DNA of 64,000 nucleotides from Colocasia esculenta (GCA_014218235.1 CM024760.1:72170961-72234960), one strand, 5' to 3'; counted from the stretch's first letter, positions 32,129 through 43,295 are shown. Program-made: numbers and translations. Notes: generated by a model from the letters alone, not told the origin.

Positions 32129-32650
32129 CTTGCACTATATGGATGCTTGATATCTTAGTTGTCTTCTTTTCTACCACAATTGCGGCAAGAAATGCCACAC
32201 AACCCTTTCTAATCATGTTTTGTGCCTTAATAGCAGAGACGAGAGACAAGTGTCTCTTGTGCCTATGTCCCGTGAAGGTCAGCTTAGGGAATTCACTAAA
32301 GTAATCTTCCCTCTTCTACAATCCACGATAGCCCCATACGTGGATAGCCAATCAGCTCCCAGAATGACATCGTAGCCTTCCATAGGCATACAAATCAAAT
32401 CAGCTCTAAGATTGAGTTCACCAATCCTCACTTCGGCTAATGGAAAATATTTATTCAATTGGGCCTTCTCTCCTAGTGGGATAGTGATAGGTAGTTCAAA
32501 TTCCATAGATGCAGGTTTTTCCTTTAATGTGTCAGTGAATGCTTGTGATATGAAAGACTGCGTTGCGCCAGTATCAAACAAAACAAAAGCTGACTGAGAG
32601 AAAATCGGTAAAGCACCTTCGACGACCCCACCATCCTCGGTGGTCTCCAC
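32129..32650 (-). pseudogene. Chromovirus protease
   Basis: FVLFDTGATQSFIS (catalytic DTGA), ADLICMPMEGYDVILGADWL and STYGAIVDCRRGKITL are the standard Ty3 protease blocks, 32580-32300. The continuation to RT (SAIKAQNMIRKGCVAFLA) is in another frame. Confidence 0.88.
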
Positions 32651-33602
32651 TTATTGTAAGGCTTGAAGTCTGTCGGGCTTCTTCTGTCCCATAGGACGCT
32701 TCTCATTTTCCTTCAGCAATGGGCATTCAAGAATCCGATGATCTCGGCTCCCACAGCGAAGGCATGCACCTGCCTTCCTCCAGCACTCCTCTGCCGTCTG
32801 ACCTAGCTTGTCAAAGTGCTTGCATCTCGATTTGTTGTTCGGAGCAGTAGGGGTGGGTACTTTGGGCTTCTGCTCCTAGATTGGGCCATCAGTGATACTT
32901 AACGGCCTTTTCTTGCCGTTAGTAGGCTTGCTCGGTGCTCCTGAACTCTGTTCCTTCTTTACCATTCTGCCCTTGATGCGATCAGTGAGATCGGTCGCAT
33001 CCTCTAGTAGCTGTGCCCTTTTGACCATCTCTGGATAGGTCTGAATATCCATGAGTGCCAACTGTGTGATGTAAGCGGGCCTGAGCCCATTAAGAAACCT
33101 CTTCACCTTCATTCTCTCCGTGCTTACCAGATGATTGGCATAGCGCTTCAATCGGGAGAACTGAGCCTCATACTCAGCAACAGTCAGGTTCCTCTGTTTC
33201 AACGCAGCAAATTCAGATGCCTTCCTTTCTTGGACTCTCTTTGAAAAGTACTTAGAGTTAAAGTGTTCCTTGAACTCATTCCAGGTGAATTATGCATCGG
33301 CCCGTGTAGCTTCAATGGAAAGTGGCTAGCAGTAGTTTATCTCCATCCACACATTGCATAACACGGAAGATACGCTCAATCTCCTTGAGCCAATTTTCTG
33401 CCTCATCGGGATCAGTGGTCCCGCTGAAACGAGGCAAATTCAAGTTGCGGAAGTTCCTGTGTAGTTCTCCAACTCCTCGGTTATTATTGTTATTAGCTCC
33501 AGCAGCTTGAAGTAGTGCCTGTGTGAGCTGCTGAATGGTGTGCTGCATATCACAGAGTTGTGCACGCTCCGCTGCCATTGTTGTGGTTTTAAGTTCCTTC
33601 AA
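32651..33602 (-). pseudogene. Chromovirus gag
   Basis: Starts around 33579 with MAAERAQLCDMQHTIQQLTQ, then LNLPRFSGTTDPDEAENWLK (retrotransposon gag fold), FAALKQRNLTVAEYEAQFSR and YPEMVKRAQLLEDATDLTDR. A zinc knuckle ACLRCGSRDHRILEC (about 32770-32724) is last. Two breaks, at about 33312-33202 and 32876, interrupt the frame. Unlike the tandem gypsy at 47 kb, no intron-like interruption is seen. Confidence 0.87.
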
Positions 33603-33767
33603 AAGAGAATGTAAATATAAGATGATGGTTTTGCACTAAGTTTGTGCGTGTGTGAGTTTATTTTATCTTATTACCCTTGGTTCTACCTTCTTACATAGGT
33701 ATGGAACTTAGACTCTAAAGTCGAGGCAGGTTAAACCTAGATCATCCTATACTTAAGAATAACCTAG

Positions 33768-33779
33768 GCTCTGATACCA
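33768..33779 (-). other. Primer-binding site of chromovirus
   Basis: Minus strand TGGTATCAGAGC (initiator tRNA-Met), 6 bases from the 5' LTR end. Confidence 0.92.
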
Positions 33780-33785
33780 CAAAAT

Positions 33786-34057
33786 TGTAACGCCCCGACA
33801 CGGAATATCGGAGCGATATTACAGTTATTAAATAGTACAGAGCGAGAAAATAAATAACAATCCATTGCACAATTGGAATAATACCAAATAAACTCAAATA
33901 TCATTAATAATTCACCAACCTTCGTTACAATCACTAATATCTCATCAAACTTCATGAACTAACTAGGGCCCAGAGTACTTTCTTCAAATCTAAACTAATA
34001 CATACTGACTAATTGACTACTAAACTAACTAACTACGCCATGAAAGTTGATCAGGTC
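33786..34057 (-). repeat. Chromovirus 5' LTR, part proximal to the primer-binding site
   Basis: TGTAACGCCCCG onward, equivalent to the start of 25996-28969. Interrupted at 34057 by copia-3; includes the left target duplication AGGTC (34053-34057). Confidence 0.92.
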
Positions 34058-34794
34058 TGTTGGCCCTTTTGGTATGGCAGCAAGCTAACCTAGGGGGTGT
34101 GAATATATTTTTCTGAAATCGGAAATAGAAACTTAAACACAGAAAATTAGCACTTGGAAGTTGGTTAGTTAAGTGTGATAGAGAGTAGCAGTACGGAAGC
34201 AAATAAACGATCACACAAAGAGACACAAGGAATTATCCTGGTTCGGCCCTTCTCACATGGAAGTCCTACGTCCAGTCCCCAAGCAAACTCTTGAGATTTC
34301 ACTAACCAAGGGTACAGTCCCTCTTACGGACAATACAACACCCAGCACCCCAGCTGGTCTTCTTCTCTTTCCCAGGCAAGAAGGCAGCCCACTTCTTTTA
34401 CAAGTCAAGAAGCCAACCTCCTGGTACAAACCCCAGTGTGGTTCTGATAGACACAAACCCCTAACTAGGTTCTACACTGTATACAGTCCTACAGCTGGAC
34501 AAAGATCTTTCTTAGAAAAGAAAGAACAATGCTGAGAGTTCTACAGGAATGGACTTTGACCCAGAAACTCTCAACAAAAGACTCTCCCCAAGAATTACAA
34601 TGATCACAGAGAGAGAGTGAAGAGAGGAAGGCTTGAAAGCATTGAAGACTTCTGCTATGAAAGGCTTCTCTTGATTTGGCTCGAGCTCTTCTCTCTTTCT
34701 ATGAGTGTATGTGGAGTTGAGGTTCCTCACAGGATGCACACTCCTTCAAAGATTTTCAAGAAAGCTCTCTTGTCCTTCTTCAGCCTTGCTTCAT

Positions 34795-34802
34795 CTTTTA
34801 TA
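34795..34802 (-). promoter_or_regulatory. TATA box of copia-3 3' LTR
   Basis: TATAAAAG on the minus strand within CTCATATAAAAGATGAAGC; the 5' LTR copy is at 38996-39003. The ATCGAT array lies upstream in minus sense. Confidence 0.7.
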
Positions 34803-35113
34803 TGAGTAACTTGAATAAATCCGTTGGAGTTCTAGCCGTTGCTCATCTTCTCTTTCTTCTGATATTTTATGGTCTACGAGGTCTGCAAGCATAGAAGAGA
34901 GTGTTTAGATAAAAGAGTGTTTCTGTCAAAAAGGTTCATACCTCTATGTTTCCTGTTGCCACCCAGAAGTAGTAAGTGACCACCTTTTTGTTGGCAAGAA
35001 AAAAGATCTAGAGAGATAAGCAAAAAGATCTCCTATCAGAAAGATAAAAGATTACGCAAATCAAAAATATTTAACTTTTTCACTAGATGCCAAAAATATT
35101 TTGAAATATAAGA

Positions 35114-35612
35114 AAATCGATGTTTAAGTGAAATCCATGTGAGAGCAAATTCATATGAGAGTAAATCCATGTTTCACTTATCAAATCCTTATGAGACTGA
35201 ATCCTTATGAGACCAAATCCTTATGAGAGCAAATTGATATGAGAGCAAATCCATGTTTCACTTACCAAATCGATGTTTAAGGCAAATCGATGTTTCACTT
35301 ACCAAATCGATGTGAGAGGTAAATCGATGTTTCACTTAACAAATCGATGTGAGAGGCAAATCGATGTTTCACTTACCAAATCGATGTTTGAAGCAAATCG
35401 ATGTTTCACTTACCAAATCGATGTGAGAGGCATATCGATGTTTCACTTACCAAATCGATGTTTGAAGCAAATCGATGTGAGAGGCAAATCGATGTTTCAC
35501 TTACCAAATCGATGTTTGAAGCAAATCGATGTCGCAGTGAAATCCATGTTTTCAAGAAAATCGATGTGGCACTTTGAGAACTGAAATCGATGTATATTAA
35601 ATGGACATCGAT
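35114..35612. repeat. ATCGAT 37-bp minisatellite in copia-3 3' LTR
   Basis: Alternating half-units CAAATCGATGTTTCACTTAC (20 bp) and CAAATCGATGTGAGAGG (17 bp), so ATCGAT recurs every 20 and 17 bp. Older edge copies have changed to ATCCATG or ATCCTTATG. About 500 bp here, about 370 bp in the other LTR. Confidence 0.93.
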
Positions 35613-35840
35613 TTAGCTTTTTAGTGCAAATCATACAGCAATAATTCCATAAATTTATATTTATTAGGAAAAATATAATATTAAATATATTTAATTAATC
35701 ATAAGTTTTGTTATCACTAAAATACGATAAATTTAGATTTATTAGGAAAATATGATATTAAATATTTTTAATAATATTTAATTAATCATAAATTTTGTTA
35801 TCACCAAAATATAATGGGAAAATATAGGAGTGGTTCAACA

Positions 35841-35864
35841 ATCTCCCCCTTTTTGGTGATGACA
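35841..35864 (-). other. Polypurine tract of copia-3
   Basis: Minus strand CCAAAAAGGGGGAGAT, adjacent to the 3' LTR. Similar tracts occur upstream at about 35936, 36051, 36083 and 36103. Confidence 0.88.
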
Positions 35865-36409
35865 ATATTTATGAGATTTTTCTGACAAAAATACTTAACG
35901 CATAAAAATATAGAAAATTCATAAATAATGCATACTCTCCCCCTTTTTGTCACTAACCAAAAGGGAAGTATCTTACCATGTGATCTCTCCCCTTAGAGAA
36001 AAATTTCTTACCATCGAGGGGTTCAACAATAATAGACGATAATGAATAACTCCCCCTTAGCCTGTGCTTCCCCTGAATGTTTTCTCCCCCTAAGCATAAG
36101 GCTCCCCCTGACAGAGAGGGTCCTCTTGAGCATTCTTCACTTGTCTGTTGATAGGTGTTTCTCGGTGTGTCAACCGGTTGACCTCTTGAGTCGTCTTGTT
36201 GACTGGTTGTTTGACAAATCTTCAAAAAAAAAAAATTTATGTGCTTAGATCTTAGGAAAAGCTTGCAAACATTGTTAGTAACAATATAAAATTCAATATT
36301 TGTGACTACTCCCTCTTCAGATAGGAGTTGGATGAAGAGTTGAAAGTCACCCTTGCCTTGAGCATCCTTTGTTCCTGATGCTCCAAGGCTATCCTGCAAA
36401 TAAGCTACT
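35865..36409. other. copia-3 spacer between gag and 3' LTR
   Basis: No gene seen. Contains four further GGGGGAG-like tracts on the minus strand and a stretch (36130-36215) with GTTGACT/GTCAACC-type short motifs. It takes the place of pol and the usual SIRE 3' region. Confidence 0.6.
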
Positions 36410-38188
36410 CAGAAGTAGATACCCAAATCTTTTTGGGTCCTTGATGGTTAGATACATGAAAATAACCTTTAGGAATTCAAACTAAGTGCCTTGTTGTGCA
36501 GGCGTTTACAGTGTGTCCTAGTTTATTGCAATGAGAACAACAATGAATATAGTTTGTTCTGCAGTTTTGATTGTCTTTGTGATGCCTTTTTAGGATACTA
36601 TTTTTAGAAACCTTTTTCTTTTGATAAAGCTTGTTTATTTCTGGTGCCTTTTTCTGAGGTATTTTAGTTTCTTTTACAAATTTTGGTAAGGGATATTTTC
36701 CTAGAATTATGGATTGTTTTCTTTTTTCTGGAGGTATGTATCTAAGACCTTGTTTATTGTTTCTAGATTTTGATCCTTTTAAACATAGAGCTAGATATTT
36801 TTCCCTTTAGTTAGCTTCCTAACTGATTCTCTTAAATAAAGATTTTCTTCAGTTAGAGTTTTCAAATTTTCTTCTAACTCTAATTTTTCATTATCCCTGC
36901 TCCTTAAATTTTCATTCAAAAGAGAGTTATTATCTTTACTTTCCTTCAATTATTTTTCCAATTGTTCTATTTCTGATTTAAGATCAGAATTAGTGTTTTC
37001 CAAACAAGTAAGGTTGCTCTTGATAATTTTTAATTCTTTTACAACAACCTTGTGTTTATCATAAAGTTCATTAAACACTTGTTCTAAATCTTCAGATTCT
37101 GAATCTGTGCAAGAATCAAAGGATGAGTTAGAATGTACCTAATCTAGTCCTACCATAAGGGCTAGATTTACTTGCTCTTTCTATGAACTTGAGCTTGATG
37201 AGTCTGAGCTTGTAGCCTCTTCATTTTCCCAAGTAGCCGGCATGGCTTTTCTTTTGAACTTCTTGTGCTGCTTCTTGGACTTTTCTGTTTGACCAGTCTT
37301 TTTTATTCTTGGACAATCTGGTCTTAGATGTTCAGGTTTTCTACATTCATAACAGACTGGTTCTTTTTCTTTTCTTTCTTTCTTTTGAATCCTTCTCGAA
37401 CCATTTTTCTTCTTCTTGAGAATCTTCTAAAGTTTGGATAGAACTTCATCTACATCACTATCTTCAGAACCTGCAATTTTTGAGCTAGAAGAAGAAGAAG
37501 TGGAAGGAGCAGCTGCAACTTTAAGAGCATTAGTACATTTTTTCTTTGATGAGTTCTCGGATAGTCGCTCCATATTAATTTCATGTGCTATGAGGGAACC
37601 AATTAGCTTATCAATAGAAAACTTGGGTAGATCATAGGCTTCTTCAATAGTTGTGACCTTAGGGGTCTATGAAATAGTTAAAGACCTAAGTATTTTTCTG
37701 ATAGTTTCCTCATCAGAAAGATTTTTTCCAAGTGAGCTTAGACCAACTACTATGCTCGAAAATCTATTGTACATCTGAATTATATTTTCGTTAGGAAGCA
37801 TTTTAAACTGCTCATATTGTGAAACGAGAATATCTATCCTAGTTTGTTTTACTTTATCTATTCCCTCATAAGTTATTTGCAGTTTATCCCATATTTCTTT
37901 AGTAGATTTACATGCAGATACTCTACTGAATTCTCTTTTAGATAAGGCGCAACATAGATAATTTTTTGCCTTAAAGTTTAAAGATAATTTAATTTTATCT
38001 GCTACTGTAATAGCAGTAGTACCTTCAGCAGGAATAATAACATAATCACCTACCTCTATTACCTGCCACAGATCAAAGTCTGTGCCTCGAATGAATTCCA
38101 TCCTCATCTTCCAATATTGGTAATCTTCTCCATCGAAGAATGGAGGTCTGGTGACTGATTGTCCTTCAGCAAATCCTTGAGCTGCCAT
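36410..38188 (-). pseudogene. copia-3 gag with two zinc knuckles
   Basis: ATG at 38188 starts a standard SIRE gag: FDGEDYQYWKMRMEFI, then EIWDKLQITYEGIDKVKQTR and QFKMLPNENIIQMYNRFSS (UBN2-type capsid domain, 173 codons to a TAG at 37667). In the same frame IEEAYDLPKFSIDKLIGSL follows. Knuckle one CYECRKPEHLRPDC is at about 37345-37304, a Glu/Ser-rich coiled coil lies at 37200-36800, knuckle two CSHCNKLGHTVNAC at about 36540-36499 and the end motif GPKKIWVST near 36440. Several stops (TAG at 37667, others later) and at least one frameshift disable it. Confidence 0.88.
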
Positions 38189-38236
38189 GGATCTTTGCTC
38201 TAAGATCGTTGGATCTTCTTTGAATGTTCAGAGACT

Positions 38237-38248
38237 GCTCTGATACCA
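38237..38248 (-). other. Primer-binding site of copia-3
   Basis: Minus strand TGGTATCAGAGC, two bases from the 5' LTR, as in copia-2. Confidence 0.93.
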
Positions 38249-38250
38249 CT

Positions 38251-39903
38251 TGTTGGCCCTTTTGGTACGGCAGAAAGCTAACCTAGAGGGGGGGGGGGGG
38301 TGAATAGGTTTTTCTAAAATCTGAAATAGAAACTTAAATATAGAAAATTATCACTTAGAAGTTGGTTAGTTAAGTGTGATAGAGAGTAGCAGTGCGGAAG
38401 TAAATAAACAATCACACAAAGAGACACAAGGAATTATCCTAGTTCGGCCCTTCCCACATGGAACTCCTACGTCCAGTCCCCAAGCAAACTCTTAGGATTT
38501 CACTAACCAAGGGTACAGTCTCCCTTACGTACAATACAACACCCAGCACTTCAGCTGGTCTTCTTCTCTTTCCCTTGCAAGAAGGCAACCCACTTCTTTT
38601 ACAAGTCAAGAAGCCAACCTCCTGGTACAAACCCCAATGTGGTTCTGCTAGACACAAACCTCTAGCTAGGTTCTACACTGTATATAGTCCTACAGCTGAA
38701 CAAAGATCTTATTTAGAAAAGAAAGAACAATGCTGAGAGTTCTACAAGAATGGACTTTGACCCAGAAACTCTCAGCAAAAGACTCTCCCCAAGAATTACA
38801 ATGATCACAGAGAGAAAGTGAAGAGAAGAAGGCTTGAAAGCGTTGAAGACTTCTGCTATGAAAGGCTTCTCTTGATTTGGCTCGAGCTCTTCTCTCTTTC
38901 TATGAGTGTATGTGGAGTTGAGGTTCCTCACAGGATGCACACTCCTTCAAAGATTTTCAGGAAAGCTCTCTTGTCCTTCTTTAGCCTTGCTTCATCTTTT
39001 ATATGAGCAGCTTGAATAAATCCGTTGGAGTTCTAGCCGTTGCATATCTTCTCTTTCTTCTGATATTTTGTGGTCTACGAGGTCTGCAAGCATAGAAGAG
39101 AGTGTTTAGATAAAAGAGTGTTTCTGTCAAAAAGGTTTATACCTCTATGTTTCCTGTTGCCACCCATAAGTAGTAAGTGACCACCTTTTTGTTGGCAGGA
39201 AAAGAGATCTAGACAGAAGCAAAAAGATCTCCTGTCAGAAAGATAAAAGATTACGCAAATAAAAAATATTTAACTTTTTCACTAGATGCCAAAAACATTT
39301 TGAAATATAAGGAAATCAATGTTGAAATCCATGTGAGAAACAAATCCATGTGAGAGCAAATCCATGTGAGAGGAAATCCATGTTTCACTTATCAAATCCT
39401 TATGAGATTGAATCCTTATGAGACCGAATCCTTATGAGAGCAAATCCATGTGAGAGCAAATCCATGTTTCACTTACCAAATCGATGTTTGAAGCAAATCG
39501 ATGTTTCACTTACCAAATCGATGTGACAGGCAAATCGATGTTTCACTTACCAAATCGATGTGAGAGGCAAATCTATGTTTTCAAGCAAATCGATCTTGCA
39601 GTGAAATCCATGTTTTCAAGCAAATCGATGTGGCACTTTGAGAACTGAAATCGATGTATATTGAATGGACATCGATTTAGCTTTCTAGTGCAAATCATAC
39701 AGTAATAATTCCATAAATTTATATTTATTAGGATAATATAATATTAAATATATTTAATTAATCATAAGTTTTGTTATCACTAAAATACCATAAATTTAGA
39801 TTTATTAGAAAAATATGATATTAAATATTTTTTAATAATATTTAATTAATAAAAATTTTGTTATCACCAAAATATAATGGTAAAATATAAGAGTGGTTCA
39901 ATA
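38251..39903 (-). repeat. copia-3 5' LTR (1653 bp)
   Basis: Pairs with 34058-35840; a 245-bp stretch (38762-39006) shows about 8 differences. Contains a G homopolymer at about 38287-38299 absent from the partner and a shorter ATCGAT array at about 39306-39676. Confidence 0.92.
39306..39676. repeat. ATCGAT 37-bp minisatellite in copia-3 5' LTR
   Basis: Same half-units as in the 3' LTR, roughly 3.5 fewer 37-bp units; TATA box at 38996-39003 is downstream in minus sense. Confidence 0.9.
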
Positions 39904-39908
39904 GGGTC

Positions 39909-42599
39909 ACTCCTGAGCAACGTCCTCATCAGACCCATCCTCGTGAGTGTAGTCATATCCATCTGACTCACCTAAACACAAAAAATAAAAATGCAGGATG
40001 AGCGAATAACGCCCAGTAGGACTTAATATCTCATGAGCACAAGCATGGTTTAAATATCTAATGTATGGATTGGCAGGATATCTAGAGAGAATAGTCATGT
40101 ATAGCAAGGAATGATAACAAGAGAACGATGGCGCTAGTACAAAAAAAATAGCACATCGAGTAGGATAACAGATTGGCCATGTAACGATAATAGCATGTAA
40201 CGATAGCACATGTATAGCACTTGACTAGCTGGCACTTGAATTGATAGCACTGTGATTGTCACAGATTAATCTAGATAGTATAATGGCACTGGATGCATGC
40301 CGTACACATCCTTGATCATTTTAACTCCCATGGGCACAGGCACTTTTCAGGCACTCCACCCAGGACCAGATCGGGCCCCATTACACTGGCATTAGTCATT
40401 TTTTTATCTTAGAGAATCACACGAATGGCCAAGAGAGTACCAAGAAAAGATGAGAGTAATAGACAAAATAGATGAGAGTGTAGAGAGAACGTGAACAGAT
40501 GAGAGGATATAGATAGTAGACGAGATAGGGACAATAGCGTCAAACAATGTAACACCGATAGTAACAGTTGCGCAGTACCAGGTCGGGTACCGGCAGTCTG
40601 GTAGAAATCACAACTGCCCACTAGCCGTGCCGTGAGCACAAGCTAGATGGTCCAGCATGATCACAAGATAAGGAGATAAGATACTTAGGTCATGGATTAT
40701 ACCGATCCCTTTGGGTGTAACGGGATTTAAGGTATAATCAGCTCGTCGGCTAAGGACGTACGCCAAAGCCAAGAAGACTTACGGACTCCTTGACAAGGAG
40801 TCCCTAGTCCAGTCAAGAGTCTTCCCGGTGGAGAGGTGGTCCAAGTCAAGAGAAAGTGTGTAAAAATTGGTCCGTCGTGCCTTGAGTGCTCGAAGGCCGA
40901 GGGAAACGGTGACAGTGTATAAAGCGCGAATAAATCGACGACAAGTGTAAATAATTAAATAGGGAAGTTTTGTAATTAATTTTGCTTAATTTACCAGATA
41001 CATTATTGAGTAAATTAATAGGGTCAAATGGAAACATGAATGTTTGGTGTGTGCTTGTGTAAGAAATCATGTGAGCATGAATAGATTGTGCACTTGGCTT
41101 TTACATTAATTTAATTTATATAGTTATTACCCATTAATAAATAATCAAGTCGGATTCATTCATAACAGTATTTAATCAAGGCTAAACAAGGGTTATATAG
41201 CTTAAACAATAGGGGCATAAGCGTACTTTACGGTTCTGGCCAAAGTCTTGAAATCGTGGCGGGGTAACCCGTCGTGATTCACGTTGCGACGGGCGGCTCG
41301 GGCGCGACTACTGAACCAGCCGGCATGGCGCGGTTCGGGGTGGAATCGCGTCGGCACTGGCCGTCGCGTTCAGGACGCGACGGTCCAGCCGACCACGACC
41401 ACTTCTGGTATCGCGGTGGATCACGCCGCCGCGGTTACAAAAGGTCGGCCCGACCTAGAAAAGGAGAATTTCCCCCTTCTTGGTAGGGTTCCATCCCTTC
41501 CATGCATGCTACGGGTTACTTTAAAAATCTGAATTAAATCACAGGAATGTCCAAAATTCACGAAATTAACTTTAAACAAAACTAGACAAGGAGATCTGTC
41601 ACTAGTCCCGATTAATTAGAAAGCAGTCATGTAAAGAACATGCTTTGACAAGGTTACTTTCCGTTAACCTAAACATGCACAGTCTAAGATCAACGATTTA
41701 ATTCGTCATGGATACAAAATGAAAATTAGGGCAAGTAGGGGCATTTGAAAGGTAGTATCATGTAGTATTTAAGAGATTAAATTCAGGGCACGAGATCAAG
41801 TACATGCAATGATTCAAAGAAAACAAGTGGGTTCGGGTGCATGGATATGACAGAGTTTGCAACATTTAATTCGCTCTCATGAGTGAACGAAAAAGAGCAA
41901 AACAAGAGGGCTTTTGAAGAGGATCATGAAAACTACCTAGGGTAATTTTTACACGGTTTAAGCTTGAGAGATTGCCTACCTTTTTGCATTGACAAGAAGA
42001 CTAGGGTTTGATGACGAAAAAGGAAGAAGAAAGCTCCTTGCTCTAGCCTTCTCCTCCAAGCTCCTTCGTCCAAATAGCCTCACCTTCGTCTCCCAAGGCT
42101 CTAGACACGAACTAGGGTTTGCTATGGCCGATTTGAGGTGTCTATGTCTTGCTACAAGAGTCCATTCACCTTACAACTCTTCCTTTCCATATAAATCCGA
42201 GTTTTCCTTATTTATCTCCCTAATTCCCTTTTTTATCTACCTAATAGGATTGGAAAGAGGCTAAATTTCGTGGGTAAGGGTTTAGGGTAAGTGTAGGACT
42301 CTTTTTAGGATAGATTTGACTTGTTTAATATTTATCTTACCCCCTTTTATTAATTACTATTATTTTAAATCTGAATTTGACATAATTTCCTCCCATCTCA
42401 TGATGGGCTCTTCACATTTGGGCCTGACAATTCATGTTTGGGCCATTAACATAACCCATTCCTAATTTTGTTTAATGGGTATCCCTTTAATTCACTTAAA
42501 CTCTATTTATTCCCTTTTTATTCTAATTAAATCTATTTATCTCATTTCTTGAATTGAAAATTTTATTTTATATTGAACTTAAAATTCAAGGTTGCTACA
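39909..42599 (-). repeat. Chromovirus 5' LTR, distal part
   Basis: Continues the LTR begun at 33786 after copia-3 and its duplicated GGGTC (39904-39908), and ends GTTGCTACA at 42599. CG-rich motif region at about 41265-41455 includes GTCGCGTTCAGGACGCGAC (offset 14) and GTCGTG...GCGAC (offset 15); TATATAAC on the minus strand at 41192-41199. Confidence 0.92.
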
Positions 42600-42604
42600 T
42601 TTTA
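42600..42604. repeat. Target-site duplication of chromovirus, right copy
   Basis: TTTTA directly after the LTR. Confidence 0.9.
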
Positions 42605-42991
42605 TGGTAGTTGTGGGCGGCTATCAGGATCCCCCCTAAACCCCACTCTCTCAAGGCCGCAAATCACATGCATGGGTAGAACCTTGATCATGGGTGCTAG
42701 CCAATTGAGTTTGAAGTATCGGCGGGAGCCAGGGAAGAGATAGAGAAGGAGAAGAAAAAGAAAAGAGAGGAGAAGAAGAAGAAGGTGCATTAAACATAGA
42801 ACTTCGGAGTTAAAATTCATAAAAATTTAAAAAACCACTTTACATACCTCTCTCATGTTGGCATTGCTGCTCAGATGGTTTGGAACCTCCGTCAGCCTCA
42901 GGAGCTCGCTGTAGGACGTCCGGGCACGTTTGGGACCTTCATAGGAAGCCTCACCCCCCATGGAAGCACTTGGAGCTCTCTTCATGGCCAT
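42605..42991 (-). pseudogene. DUF7745-like gene, N-terminal exon and start of exon 2
   Basis: ATG at 42991 starts MAMKRAPSASMGGEASYEGP and runs 48 codons to NANMRE, followed by a consensus donor GTATGT (42847-42842). The downstream pyrimidine-rich stretch (about 42800-42720) is intron-like. Exon 2 sequence LREWGLGGILIAAHNYHKIS reads straight across the chromovirus target site into FDWHNITAFIELW at 25990, which shows the two parts were one gene. A TGA just before LREWG in the same frame and the uncertain acceptor mean the exon 2 start is not fixed. Confidence 0.6.
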
Positions 42992-43056
42992 GAGAGACTT
43001 GAGAGCTTGAAGAGAAGAAGAGGGGTTCTGAACTCCGAATTTGACCTCCACACCCT

Positions 43057-43064
43057 TACTTATA
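43057..43064 (-). promoter_or_regulatory. TATA box of the DUF7745-like gene
   Basis: CTATAAGTA on the minus strand, about 66 bp before the ATG at 42991 and about 150 bp downstream of the GCGAC array. It implies the antisense gene had its own promoter. Confidence 0.55.
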
Positions 43065-43209
43065 GGCATTTAACACTCCTATTCATGGTAGGAGAGGGTT
43101 TAGAAAGCCAAAGGGAGTTAGAATCTGATTAGGAAGCCTTAGAAGTCCAAGTAGGAACCAAACAAGGTGCTCTCGGGTGGCCAATTCTGTTTTGGACACA
43201 GAAACTGAG

Positions 43210-43295
43210 GTCGCGACGTATCGACACGTCGCCACCTGGTAGCGACAAGGCCCTCGTCGGGTTCTCATACAGATAGCAACAGTCATCCTGTCGCG
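43210..43295. repeat. GCGAC/GTCGC inverted-pair array upstream of the DUF7745-like gene
   Basis: Pairs GCGAC 43213/GTCGC 43228 (offset 15), GCGAC 43242/GTCGG 43256 (14), GCAAC 43276/GTCGC 43290 (14). Pairs recur every 29-34 bp. Confidence 0.82.

Larger units (their letters stand above)
34058..35840 (-). repeat. copia-3 3' LTR (1783 bp)
   Basis: Plus-strand ends TGTTGGCCC and TTCAACA, i.e. TGTTGAACC...GGGCCAACA on the minus strand. It is 130 bp longer than the 5' LTR, almost entirely because of the ATCGAT array. Confidence 0.92.
34058..39903 (-). mobile_element. copia-3: SIRE-like gag-only element inserted in the chromovirus 5' LTR
   Basis: Minus-strand element with 3' LTR 34058-35840, 2.4-kb internal region 35841-38250 and 5' LTR 38251-39903. 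Target duplication AGGTC (34053-34057) against GGGTC (39904-39908), one mismatch; the intact chromovirus 3' LTR reads GGGTC. The internal region has a complete primer-binding site, a decayed gag and a purine tract, but no protease, integrase, RT or RNase H. It fits the TR-GAG class of non-autonomous elements. Confidence 0.92.
25996..42599 (-). mobile_element. Chromovirus (Tekay-like Ty3/gypsy) inserted in the DUF7745-like gene
   Basis: Minus-strand element: 5' LTR 33786-34057 plus 39909-42599 (split by copia-3), primer-binding site 33768-33779, gag, protease, RT, RNase H, integrase with chromodomain-like tail, purine tract, 3' LTR 25996-28969. Perfect 5-bp target duplication TTTTA. LTRs differ at about 6 of 130 positions in a sampled stretch (28361-28490 against 41974-42103). 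Multiple frameshifts and a 224-bp duplication inactivate it. Confidence 0.93.

Noticed and set aside
35273..35584. 103-aa repeat protein
   Set aside because: It is translation of the ATCGAT minisatellite; the 37-bp unit shifts frame each copy, so no stable protein repeat would be selected.
35114..35612. Possible CRISPR-like array (regular 17/20-bp units)
   Set aside because: The units are an alternating minisatellite with no unique spacers, it lies in an LTR of a plant retrotransposon, and no cas-like genes exist.
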